DNA from: Candidatus Atribacteria bacterium
GTDB taxonomy: Bacteria; Bipolaricaulota; Bipolaricaulia; UBA7950; UBA9294
Reading direction: 5' to 3'
Length of the DNA stretch: 5,115 bases
Assembly (NCBI GenBank): GCA_004525685.1
Contig: SPBW01000155.1
Location: forward strand, 1 to 5,115
Below, in pieces: positions 1-5,114 of this stretch; the stretch's first letter is position 1; every line of letters starts with the position of its first letter. Below the pieces are notes generated by a model. The model had not been told where the DNA came from. It did no database searches and saw nothing but the letters and a program-made list of their open reading frames with translations. A program made the position numbers and the translations under genes.

Positions 1-237
1 GAGTGAAACCGTCGGTGCGGACAGAAGGCTCATCACCAACAGCACACCGATGGCCGTATAAACGAGTGCGCGCCCGAGCGTATACAACAATCCAGAGAGC
101 AGCACGCCGCTCGGGGATCCTGTCCTTCGTCCCACAAATGAGATCGCTGTGATGTTCGTAGCCAGCGGACAGGGACTAATCGACGTCAAGATGCCAAACC
201 ACAGCGCCGACAGCGCGGCCCATCCGAGACTACTCAT
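1..237 (-). CDS. arsG: ArsG-family membrane permease, CcdA/DsbD-like (N-terminal 79 codons, cut by window edge)
   Basis: Translation of the complement from an ATG at 235-237 stays open to the window edge, giving 79 codons without a stop, so the 3' part is missing. The product starts MSSLGWAALSALWFGILTS and has a first membrane helix at about residues 5-22 running into ISPCPLATN (residues 20-28, Cys23), then a short RR-containing loop and a second hydrophobic stretch at about 44-72. A Pro-Cys motif ending the first helix is typical of the CcdA/DsbD transmembrane superfamily, to which ArsG proteins belong. ArsG is known as an efflux permease for trivalent aromatic (aminophenyl) arsenicals. The start overlaps the arsF stop as ATGA (234-237), so the two are translationally coupled. 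A generic CcdA-type thiol transporter is the alternative, but the directly preceding ArsF-family gene favours ArsG. Confidence 0.84.
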   Translation of the reverse strand, partial: MSSLGWAALSALWFGILTSISPCPLATNITAISFVGRRTGSPSGVLLSGLLYTLGRALVYTAIGVLLVMSLLSAPTVSL

Positions 238-878
238 GGGCACTCCCCAAGGAACGCTTCGAAACTACTGATGATGTAGTCCGAGTATCGCGTCGAGGAT
301 CGAACGAGCGCCCAGGTCTCTTCCAGTGTGACCCAGTCGACGACCTGATCAGCGACTTTCCGGATCAATACCAGCGACGGCGAAACAAGGTTGTACTGAC
401 TGATATAGGCACGCTCATCTTCCATGTTGATCGTGACCCATCGCAGCTTCCCTGTAGCGATCTGGTCTGCGAACTCCGCTTCGACAATCGCCTTGGCGTC
501 ACCTTCGATCTTCAAACAGGTCACGCAGCGATTGGTGTTATGGAAATACGTGGCTTCGATGATGCATGGTAAGTCCACGGCCAAAGACGCCGGCTCTGGG
601 CTCGCGGCGACCGCTTGAGTCAACTCAGGGTCGCTAGGAATCCCAGGCTCGGCGGGCTCCCCTTCGTCGCTCTGCGCAGGCACATCGATCGGAGGGGCAA
701 CGTCATCCATTGATGGCACGCCCGCAGCGATACCAGCTGATTCACCAGCTGGCTCAGTGTCGTTTCCGACAATCGGTGGGGTTTCCGGCCGCGACACCTC
801 TTGAGCGATGAGCGTGCCCACAGTTGCCCCCACGAAAAGCAGCAGCACAATCATGAGAACGGTTCGAGTTGCATTCAT
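234..878 (-). CDS. arsF: ArsF-family protein: membrane-anchored thioredoxin-fold protein, putative nitroreductase subunit
   Basis: The 214-residue product has three parts: a single N-terminal membrane anchor or signal segment (about residues 6-25), a low-complexity linker rich in Pro, Glu, Ala and Asp (about 29-103), and a thioredoxin-like domain (about 104-214). The domain carries a CVTC redox motif at 118-121 preceded by YFHNTNR, and a cis-Pro-like SPS at 166-168. The YFHxTxRCxTC pattern is that of the ArsF family, described with ArsE and ArsG as acting on nitrophenyl arsenicals. With a single N-terminal anchor, the redox domain should lie outside the cytoplasm. The start is well supported: AGGAGG (complement of 883-888) lies 4 bases before the ATG. 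The stop overlaps the arsG start, and the preceding thioredoxin gene ends 26 bases upstream. Substrate is inferred from family and context only; the linker appears long for the family. Confidence 0.84.
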   Translation of the reverse strand: MNATRTVLMIVLLLFVGATVGTLIAQEVSRPETPPIVGNDTEPAGESAGIAAGVPSMDDVAPPIDVPAQSDEGEPAEPGIPSDPELTQAVAASPEPASLAVDLPCIIEATYFHNTNRCVTCLKIEGDAKAIVEAEFADQIATGKLRWVTINMEDERAYISQYNLVSPSLVLIRKVADQVVDWVTLEETWALVRSSTRYSDYIISSFEAFLGECP

Positions 879-904
879 GGCGCCTCCTGTCCCGTGGATC
901 TGTT

Positions 905-1135
905 CTAGCCAAGCAACGCTTTGAGTTCGTCGACCGTCGCCAGCTTGCCAACCAACTTGATCTCTCCGTCGACAGACAAGGCCGGCGTCATCATCACGCC
1001 GCGGTTTGCGATTTCTACAATGTCCGTCACTTTCGCAATCTCAGCCTGCACGCCCAACTCAGCTACCGCAGCCTTGACGTTGTCCATCAGTGCGACACAC
1101 TTCGGACAACCCGTCCCGAGGATCTCAATCTTCAT
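905..1135 (-). CDS. Small thioredoxin/glutaredoxin-like redox protein (TM0996/MTH895 type), probable ArsE equivalent
   Basis: This is a 76-residue cytoplasmic protein with no signal peptide. It begins MKIEILGTGCPKC, with a CPKC redox motif at residues 10-13, and has a cis-proline in MMTPAL (Pro51) followed by DGEIKLVGK, the standard layout of the minimal thioredoxin_3 fold found in TM0996/MTH895-like proteins. These proteins often sit beside ArsP/DUF318 permeases and ArsR regulators. The ATG is preceded by AAGGAG (complement of 1141-1146) at a spacing of 5. The permease stop lies 15 bases upstream and arsF begins 26 bases downstream, so it is inside the operon. Its position directly before arsF and arsG suggests it fills the ArsE role, probably supplying thiol electrons to partner proteins. 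That role is inferred, and the symbol is therefore left blank. Confidence 0.92.
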   Translation of the reverse strand: MKIEILGTGCPKCVALMDNVKAAVAELGVQAEIAKVTDIVEIANRGVMMTPALSVDGEIKLVGKLATVDELKALLG

Positions 1136-1150
1136 GTTCTCTCCTTCAAT

Positions 1151-2458
1151 CTAGCCAACAATGACGCCAAACAGCTTCCCTGTCAGCGTTGCCGCAATCA
1201 CCACCAACAGGACATAGGTCAGCGTCTTCTTCGTTCCAAGGATCTTGCGAATCACCAGCATGTTGGGTAGGGACAACGCCGGACCGGCCAGCAGCAGTGC
1301 CAGCGCTGGACCGTCGCCCATCCCAGATCCCATCAGCCCTTGCAGGATCGGAAGCTCCGTGAGGGTCGCAAAGTACATCAAGGCGCCGGCAAAGCTGGCG
1401 ACGAAATTCGAGGCCCAGCTGTTGCCCCCGACTGCACCGCTGATCCATCCCGGCGGGATGAGAGCCAAGTGCCCGGGGCGCCCAAGCAAGAATCCGGCGA
1501 TCAGCACCCCGCCGAACAGGTAGGGCAGAATGAGCTTGGCGTAGAACCACGTTGACCCACCCCACGCTTTCGTCTCTACTTTCGAGTACCACAACAGCAT
1601 CAGTATCACAAGAATGAGCAGGAACGCCCCCGCGATGATGAATCGTCCGTGGTAGATGGTTGTGTAGGGAGACGGCGCATACGCAATGGACGCAATGTCG
1701 GTCTTGTCGATGCGGGTCATCCCATCCGCGCCGGGCGTCTTGACCAGCACCTCATCAGCCGTTTCACCGGCTCTTGTAGCCACGATCGTCTCTCCGGCCG
1801 TCGTCTCGATGGAGAGGCTTCCCGGCTTGCCCCAGTTCGCGAACACGAGAACAAGCACCATCAGAGCGATGGGTAGGGCCGTTTTCCACAACGGCTTGCC
1901 GTCCTCTGGAGGAGGAGCGGCCATGGCGGTCTGTTGTTTCTCAGCTTCCTCTTTCCTGAACAGAACTTGCATCACCAATCCGATGACGACGGCAAAGACG
2001 ATCGCCCCCACCGCGCGCGCCAAGCCGAATTCGATGCCGAGAATGCGGCCGGTCAGGATGATTGCCAGAATGTTGATCGCCGGACCTGAATAGAGAAACG
2101 AGATAGCCGGCCCAAGACCGGCTCCGCGCTTGTAGATGCCGGCAAACAGCGGCAGAATCGTGCACGAGCAGACGGCAAGGATGGCGCCGGACAAGGCACC
2201 AACGCTGTAGGAGACAACCTTCTTGGCCTTGCCGCCCAAGTACTTGATGACGCTCGCCTGACTGATGAAGACGGCGATCGCCCCGGCAATGAAGAAGGCT
2301 GGGACAAGACACAGCAGCACGTGCTGGCGGGCGTACTCCTGCAGCATGAAGAACGCTTCCAGGATCGCGCTACGCACCGTGGGATTGGAGAACGGAACCA
2401 GATAGGCAAACAGGAAGACGCCGGCAATGATCGCAAAGATCCGCAGCTCTCGTTTCAC
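1151..2458 (-). CDS. ArsP/DUF318 (COG0701) family permease
   Basis: A 435-residue polytopic membrane protein of the ArsP_1/DUF318 permease family. The hallmark segment is AVCSCTILPLFAGIYKRG (residues 95-112, Cys97 and Cys99), followed by the pore-type motif SGPAINI (124-130) and its C-terminal counterpart GPALSLPN (392-399), so the two-fold repeat is complete. About ten or eleven hydrophobic helices are visible. Between the halves lie a charged segment (about 167-191), one helix, and a soluble loop of about 60 residues (about 209-270). Characterised ArsP members export trivalent organoarsenicals; other members of the superfamily are linked to copper or zinc. The start is GTG (456-458 of the 2400s block, i.e. 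2456-2458): it gives the complete N-terminus and has AAGGTG just upstream inside the arsR 3' end. It begins 1 base after the arsR stop. Family is certain; substrate is inferred. Confidence 0.92.
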   Translation of the reverse strand: MKRELRIFAIIAGVFLFAYLVPFSNPTVRSAILEAFFMLQEYARQHVLLCLVPAFFIAGAIAVFISQASVIKYLGGKAKKVVSYSVGALSGAILAVCSCTILPLFAGIYKRGAGLGPAISFLYSGPAINILAIILTGRILGIEFGLARAVGAIVFAVVIGLVMQVLFRKEEAEKQQTAMAAPPPEDGKPLWKTALPIALMVLVLVFANWGKPGSLSIETTAGETIVATRAGETADEVLVKTPGADGMTRIDKTDIASIAYAPSPYTTIYHGRFIIAGAFLLILVILMLLWYSKVETKAWGGSTWFYAKLILPYLFGGVLIAGFLLGRPGHLALIPPGWISGAVGGNSWASNFVASFAGALMYFATLTELPILQGLMGSGMGDGPALALLLAGPALSLPNMLVIRKILGTKKTLTYVLLVVIAATLTGKLFGVIVG

Positions 2459-2459
2459 G

Positions 2460-2744
2460 CTAGGTCACCTTTTCATTCGCCAATTCGGCTACGCGCTCCA
2501 GAATCTCAAGCAACTGCGGATCCGCGAGCTGCCACATGACTCGGATGCCTTCTCTTCGAGAGTTCACGAGCCCCGCACGTTCCAGCACGGCAAGATAGCG
2601 CGACACGATGGATGGATCGACGTCCAGTTCCGGTGCGAATTCGCATCCGCATCGCTCGCCATCTCCCAGCATCCACAGCATCCGCTCGCGTAGCGGATGG
2701 GCAAGCGCCTTGCCAACCAACGTCAACGAGGTGGTTCGCTTCAT
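2460..2744 (-). CDS. arsR: ArsR-family winged-helix metalloregulatory repressor
   Basis: A 94-residue protein with the ArsR/SmtB winged-helix fold. It has the N-terminal LGKALAHPLRERML-like helix, the DNA-recognition region DVDPSIVSRYLAVLERAGLV (residues 41-60), and a wing around SRREGIRVMWQL. A GERCGCEF segment places Cys32 and Cys34 where the classical ELCVCDL arsenite site of E. coli-type ArsR lies. The third cysteine position (37) is Ala; in the known E. coli/R773 protein, the first two cysteines are the ones essential for induction. The expected behaviour is therefore repression of this operon, relieved by a thiophilic trivalent arsenical or similar ligand. The ATG has GGAG (complement of 2750-2753) at a spacing of 5. 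It is the first gene of the cluster, directly downstream of a palindromic operator candidate, implying autoregulation. Confidence 0.9.
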   Translation of the reverse strand: MKRTTSLTLVGKALAHPLRERMLWMLGDGERCGCEFAPELDVDPSIVSRYLAVLERAGLVNSRREGIRVMWQLADPQLLEILERVAELANEKVT

Positions 2745-2767
2745 TCGGGCTCCATTGCTTCATTGCG

Positions 2768-2783
2768 CATTATTGCAATAATG
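2768..2783. promoter_or_regulatory. Perfect 16-bp palindrome, likely ArsR operator
   Basis: CATTATTGCAATAATG is a perfect inverted repeat with no mismatch. It is strikingly AT-rich against its GC-rich surroundings and centred about 30 bases upstream of the arsR start. ArsR/SmtB repressors bind such short AT-rich dyads overlapping their own promoter. Because the flanking ABC-transporter remnant is divergent, the site could influence both directions. Binding is inferred from symmetry and position. Confidence 0.75.
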
Positions 2784-2809
2784 ATAGCGACCGTCGGCAC
2801 CAAGTCCAA
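2781..2809 (-). promoter_or_regulatory. Putative sigma70-type promoter for the ars operon
   Basis: On the minus strand, TATCAT (complement of 2781-2786; 5 of 6 matches to TATAAT) lies 17 bases downstream of TTGGAC (complement of 2804-2809; a weak -35 sharing only TTG). The -10 box overlaps the edge of the 16-bp palindrome at 2768-2783, so a bound repressor would block polymerase. The predicted transcript start falls inside the palindrome, leaving a leader of roughly 30 bases before arsR. The -35 match is poor, so the call rests on the -10, the spacing and the operator overlap. Confidence 0.5.
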
Positions 2810-2859
2810 CACCTCCGCGCCAATGGGCACTGCCCAGAGCTGTTTCGTGCATGCGCAGG

Positions 2860-3053
2860 GCCGAGTCGGCAAGTCTGTTGCGTGCGAGCGCGAAATAGAG
2901 TCAGAGTTGAATGCAACAGCCCTCGTGGTAATCCACGAAGAGGGTCCCTTGCTTCGTGATGCACAGCGGTTGGTGAGGATTGAGGCCGGCCGCATCATGT
3001 ATGATGGCCCCATGTCCGAAGCACGCACGAACGCGGTCGCGGCGGGCGCATAG
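2860..3053 (+). pseudogene. C-terminal remnant of a metal ABC transporter ATP-binding protein
   Basis: The reading frame ending at the TAG at 3051-3053 encodes the end of an ABC ATPase: TALVVIHEEGPLLRDAQRL and EAGRIMYDGP. This fits the H-loop (His codon at 2934-2936) and the final strand pattern 'ADRVxxLExGRIxYDGP'. Nothing upstream shows a Walker A, LSGG signature or Walker B/D-loop in any frame, so about three-quarters of the gene is absent. Just upstream, a different frame (2860-2883) reads AESASLLR, which would join in phase to EREIESELN if one base had been lost near 2885. The resulting distance from D-loop to H-loop would be normal, suggesting a second lesion. The stop is 1 base before the permease start, as in intact ABC-3 operons. 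An ORF from ATG 2823 (76 residues) could be translated but would not make a working ATPase. Confidence 0.62.
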
Positions 3054-3054
3054 C

Positions 3055-3883
3055 ATGTTCGGACTCCCTTGGCACATCCTTCTTCCTACGCTACTTGGAA
3101 GCCTGCTTGCCGGGATTGCCTGCAGCACGGTCGGCACCTTGGTCGTCCGGATGAACTTGTCAAGCCTTGGGTTTGCCATGTCGCATGCCGCGTTCGCAGG
3201 CGCCGCGCTGGGCATTATGCTATCCGTTCCTGGGCCGACCTGGCTGGCCATCGTTTTCTCGCTTGCCACGGCCGCTCTTCTCGGCCCGCTCACCGATATC
3301 ACGAGGATGAACTCCGACACGGTTGTGGGAGCATTCTTCCCGTTGGCCGTGGCACTCGACCTTGTCTTCCTCAGCAAGGCGCCCAGCGCAGGAATCGGAA
3401 GCGGCGCACTGTCTCTGGCTATGGGGCAGCGTTCTTGGAATCACTATGCAGCAAGTCGCCAGCCTTGCTATTGTGCTCGCAGTCGTTCTTGCCGTGCTGC
3501 TTCTGTTTGGGAAGGAGCGCTTGGCGCTGCTTCTTCATCGAAAGCTGGCACAGGCTTCGGGCATCCATACGCGCGCCGTCTCCTATGCCGTGCTGTTCAT
3601 GGTTGCCGTGGTCGTTGCGGTATCCATGCGAGTGACCGGCGGCCTGCTCGTCTACGCACTGATGATCCTGCCCGCCTCGGCAGCGTTTCAATGGGTGTAC
3701 GACATCAAGAAGGTGTTTGTCCTGGCCCCGGCATTGGGGATCGTGGCGTCGCTGGGAGGGTTTGCGTTGTCACTGGCCGCTGAACTTCCTATAGGCTCTT
3801 CCATCACCTTGTGTGCTGCAAGCATCTTCCTTCTTTCCGCGGCGGCCTCCCCAAAGCGACGCCGTGCCGGACAACACTGCTAG
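3055..3883 (+). pseudogene. Metal ABC transporter permease, ABC-3 (ZnuB/MntB) family, broken by a frameshift
   Basis: From ATG 3055 the frame encodes an ABC-3 family membrane protein through about 3423: multiple helices and the family segment MNLSSLGFAMSHAAFAGAAL (residues 33-52). The homology then continues one frame over, as GSVLGITMQQVASLAIVL, to the TAG at 3881-3883, including MRVTGGLLVYALMILPASAA and the terminal ELPIGSSITL motif. Removing one G from the run at 3423-3426 joins the halves as SLAMGSVLGIT and yields 275 residues, the normal length for this family. Without correction, the first frame reads on to a stop at 3781-3783 with an unrelated Arg/Cys/Ser-rich tail. Intact members form the membrane channel of Zn/Mn/Fe(II) importers with an ATPase and a binding protein. 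The ATPase here is a remnant and no binding protein is visible, so a real lesion is likely, although a sequencing error in the G run is possible. Confidence 0.8.
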
Positions 3884-3918
3884 TTGGTGCTGAGACCGAA
3901 CGCATCGATGTTGAGGAC

Positions 3919-3936
3919 ATGTGGGCTTGCTCACAT
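3919..3936. repeat. 18-bp inverted repeat with one mismatch, candidate operator
   Basis: ATGTGGGC-TT-GCTCACAT: eight-base arms with one non-complementary pair (G3924/T3931, a wobble if transcribed) around a TT centre. It lies in the 109-base gap between the broken ABC permease and the secreted-protein gene, about 57 bases before the latter's start. The loop is too short for a good RNA hairpin and no T-run follows, so a protein-binding dyad is more likely than a terminator. No regulator family can be assigned. Confidence 0.4.
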
Positions 3937-3942
3937 TGGCGA

Positions 3943-3959
3943 GGCAAGGTAGTGTTGCC
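3943..3959 (+). repeat. Short inverted repeat (5-bp stem, 7-base loop)
   Basis: GGCAA at 3943-3947 pairs with TTGCC at 3955-3959 around a 7-base loop, 33 bases upstream of the secreted-protein start. There is no T-tract, so it does not look like an intrinsic terminator. It could be a small leader hairpin or chance. Confidence 0.22.
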
Positions 3960-3978
3960 CGCATAGTTCCACAGTCCG

Positions 3979-3983
3979 GGAGG
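3979..3983 (+). promoter_or_regulatory. Ribosome binding site that decides the start at 3993
   Basis: GGAGG at 3979-3983 is followed directly by an in-frame ATG at 3984 (zero spacing, unusable) and by a second in-frame ATG at 3993 with a normal 9-base spacing. It therefore supports 3993 as the true start of the downstream secreted-protein gene rather than 3984 or the far-upstream ATG at 3921. Confidence 0.7.
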
Positions 3984-3992
3984 ATGAGAAGC

Positions 3993-4826
3993 ATGAAGGG
4001 TACGCGGCTCGTGCAGGTTATGATGCTGACAATGGCACTTCTTGGAGTCCTAGCGCTGGGCGTTTCAGCGGCCGAAGCGACGTGCCAATGCTTCGACTCT
4101 GCCTTTCGTGTGGGAGGCGGAATTGCCGACTATCCAGCATCTTCCGGCAATCTGAAGCTCGAATTTGCCATGGGGCTTCCCGAGCTTTCCGCCGCCGTCT
4201 GGACTGACATGGCAAGTCTACCGATGCTCCCCGTGGATCTTGGCGCTGAACTCAAATTGGCTCGGGATTGGCTGTCGATCCGACTGGTTGTCGAGCAGCC
4301 AAGCGACTCCCCGATGGAACTGTCGCTCGTCGGTCAGGCGGCTCCATCCTCATGGCTGCTGTTCGACGGCATGCCGACGCTCCTAGCCGGCATCACAGCC
4401 AACGTCGAGACCGAGCTGTTCGGGGGTACCGGAAAGAGCGAAGTCCTGCTGGCGCCCTTCTTGACCGGGGTCATCCCCGCTGGCGGCACAACGGTGTCTC
4501 CATCGATCGGAATCGACTTGAGCCTCGACTCCGAGAACCAATCCCTCGACGTGGCTGGATCCCGTCTTGTCTCAACAGTCCATGCCGGATGCGTGCTCAT
4601 CGCGAGCACCGTTCACTTTTCTGGGCTCTATGAAGCATTCTCCGCGCTCGTCATTTCGTTGACCGTGCCGGAATGGGGACTCTCCGCGTCAGGATCGCTG
4701 ATCCCTACGCCGGCTGGCGGTTTCACGTATCGCATCAGCGTCGGCTACGAATGGGGAGATACCTACTTGTTGACGGAGGCATCCGATAAACCGGGAGCCG
4801 TGTGCACAGGCGGTGTGTGCTTCTAG
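3993..4826 (+). CDS. Secreted protein of unknown function, Cys pairs at both ends
   Basis: I do not recognise this 277-residue protein. Starting at ATG 3993 it has a clear signal peptide: MKGTR, a hydrophobic core at about residues 7-25, and a likely signal peptidase I site after AEA (residues 27-29). The mature protein starts TCQCFDSAF. The rest is rich in short alternating hydrophobic stretches with Gly, Ser, Thr and turn residues (for example LAPFLTGVIPAGGTTVSPSIG, residues 153-173, and YRISVGYEWGDTYLL near the C-terminus), which suggests mostly beta structure, either a secreted beta-sandwich or a small outer-membrane barrel. Cysteines fall at 31 and 33 (CQC), 200, and 271 and 276 (CTGGVCF), and the chain ends in Phe. 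The GGTGKS at about 144-149 resembles a P-loop by chance in an exported protein. No partner gene reveals its job. Confidence 0.72.
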   Translation: MKGTRLVQVMMLTMALLGVLALGVSAAEATCQCFDSAFRVGGGIADYPASSGNLKLEFAMGLPELSAAVWTDMASLPMLPVDLGAELKLARDWLSIRLVVEQPSDSPMELSLVGQAAPSSWLLFDGMPTLLAGITANVETELFGGTGKSEVLLAPFLTGVIPAGGTTVSPSIGIDLSLDSENQSLDVAGSRLVSTVHAGCVLIASTVHFSGLYEAFSALVISLTVPEWGLSASGSLIPTPAGGFTYRISVGYEWGDTYLLTEASDKPGAVCTGGVCF

Positions 4827-4865
4827 GTGCAGCGGCCCGAGTCCCGCATCGGATAGGCTTGTTCA

Positions 4866-5114
4866 CTAGAAGCCGGTCGGGGCTAAGGCGAGGACCAGCA
4901 AGTACGCGAGCACTGCCGCACCTGCGCCAGCAGCTACCCAAGCTGAACCACGTCGCCGCTTCGTTCGCCGAGCTAGGGCACGGCGAAGGCCGGTGAACGT
5001 GTGCAGAATGAACGTGATGATGATGGGGATGATGAGCAGATTGTGCATATCATAGGCCACGCGCCACGTCATCAACCTCGCGGTCGCCTGGTACACGAAG
5101 TCGGGCTTTGTCAT
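4866..5114 (-). CDS. Small membrane protein with cytochrome b-like histidine spacing (5' end may lie outside window)
   Basis: The complement reads 82 residues from an ATG at 5112-5114 to a TAG at 4866-4868. The upstream end cannot be judged, because only one base of window remains: no ribosome binding site can be seen, and the frame may continue as a longer protein. There are two hydrophobic helices, about residues 25-42 and 57-76, separated by a very basic segment (ARRTKRRR). The first helix carries His24 and His38, an H-x13-H spacing like the heme-ligand pairs of b-type cytochromes, followed by GLRRALARR. This loosely resembles the helical cytochrome b/DUF4405-type families. It is convergent to the secreted-protein gene, with 39 bases between the two stops. 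The family assignment is weak; an uncharacterised membrane subunit is equally possible. Confidence 0.55.
   Translation of the reverse strand: MTKPDFVYQATARLMTWRVAYDMHNLLIIPIIITFILHTFTGLRRALARRTKRRRGSAWVAAGAGAAVLAYLLVLALAPTGF

Noticed and set aside
869..1270. Plus-strand open frame of 133 codons over the thioredoxin gene.
   Set aside because: It is antisense to well-supported coding sequence, is rich in His/Arg/Gln, and lacks a recognisable family or ribosome binding site; it is a shadow frame.
1686..2093. Plus-strand open frame of 135 codons antisense to the permease.
   Set aside because: It lies wholly within the permease gene and arises from its codon bias; there are no independent coding signals.
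2755..2782. Possible rightward promoter (TTGCTT, 16 bases, AATAAT) for the ABC remnant.
   Set aside because: The -35 shares only three bases with consensus and the -10 lies within the palindrome, whose AT-richness produces such matches by chance.
2862..2876. GRVGKS in the frame leading into the ATPase remnant, resembling part of a Walker A motif.
   Set aside because: The glycine required four residues before GKS is absent, and only about 20 residues separate it from the H-loop His, far too few for a real Walker A in an ABC ATPase.
3921..3992. Upstream ATG at 3921 as start of the secreted protein (301 residues).
   Set aside because: It would bury the signal peptide behind 24 extra residues, and GGAGG at 3979-3983 is correctly spaced only for ATG 3993.
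4422..4439. GGTGKS in the secreted protein, resembling a nucleotide-binding P-loop.
   Set aside because: The protein has a signal peptide and beta-rich composition with no other NTPase motif, so this is a chance match.
4827..4865. Possible bidirectional terminator between the two convergent genes.
   Set aside because: Only a 4-bp CCGA/TCGG pairing with an 8-base loop and no T-run on either strand; too weak to call.
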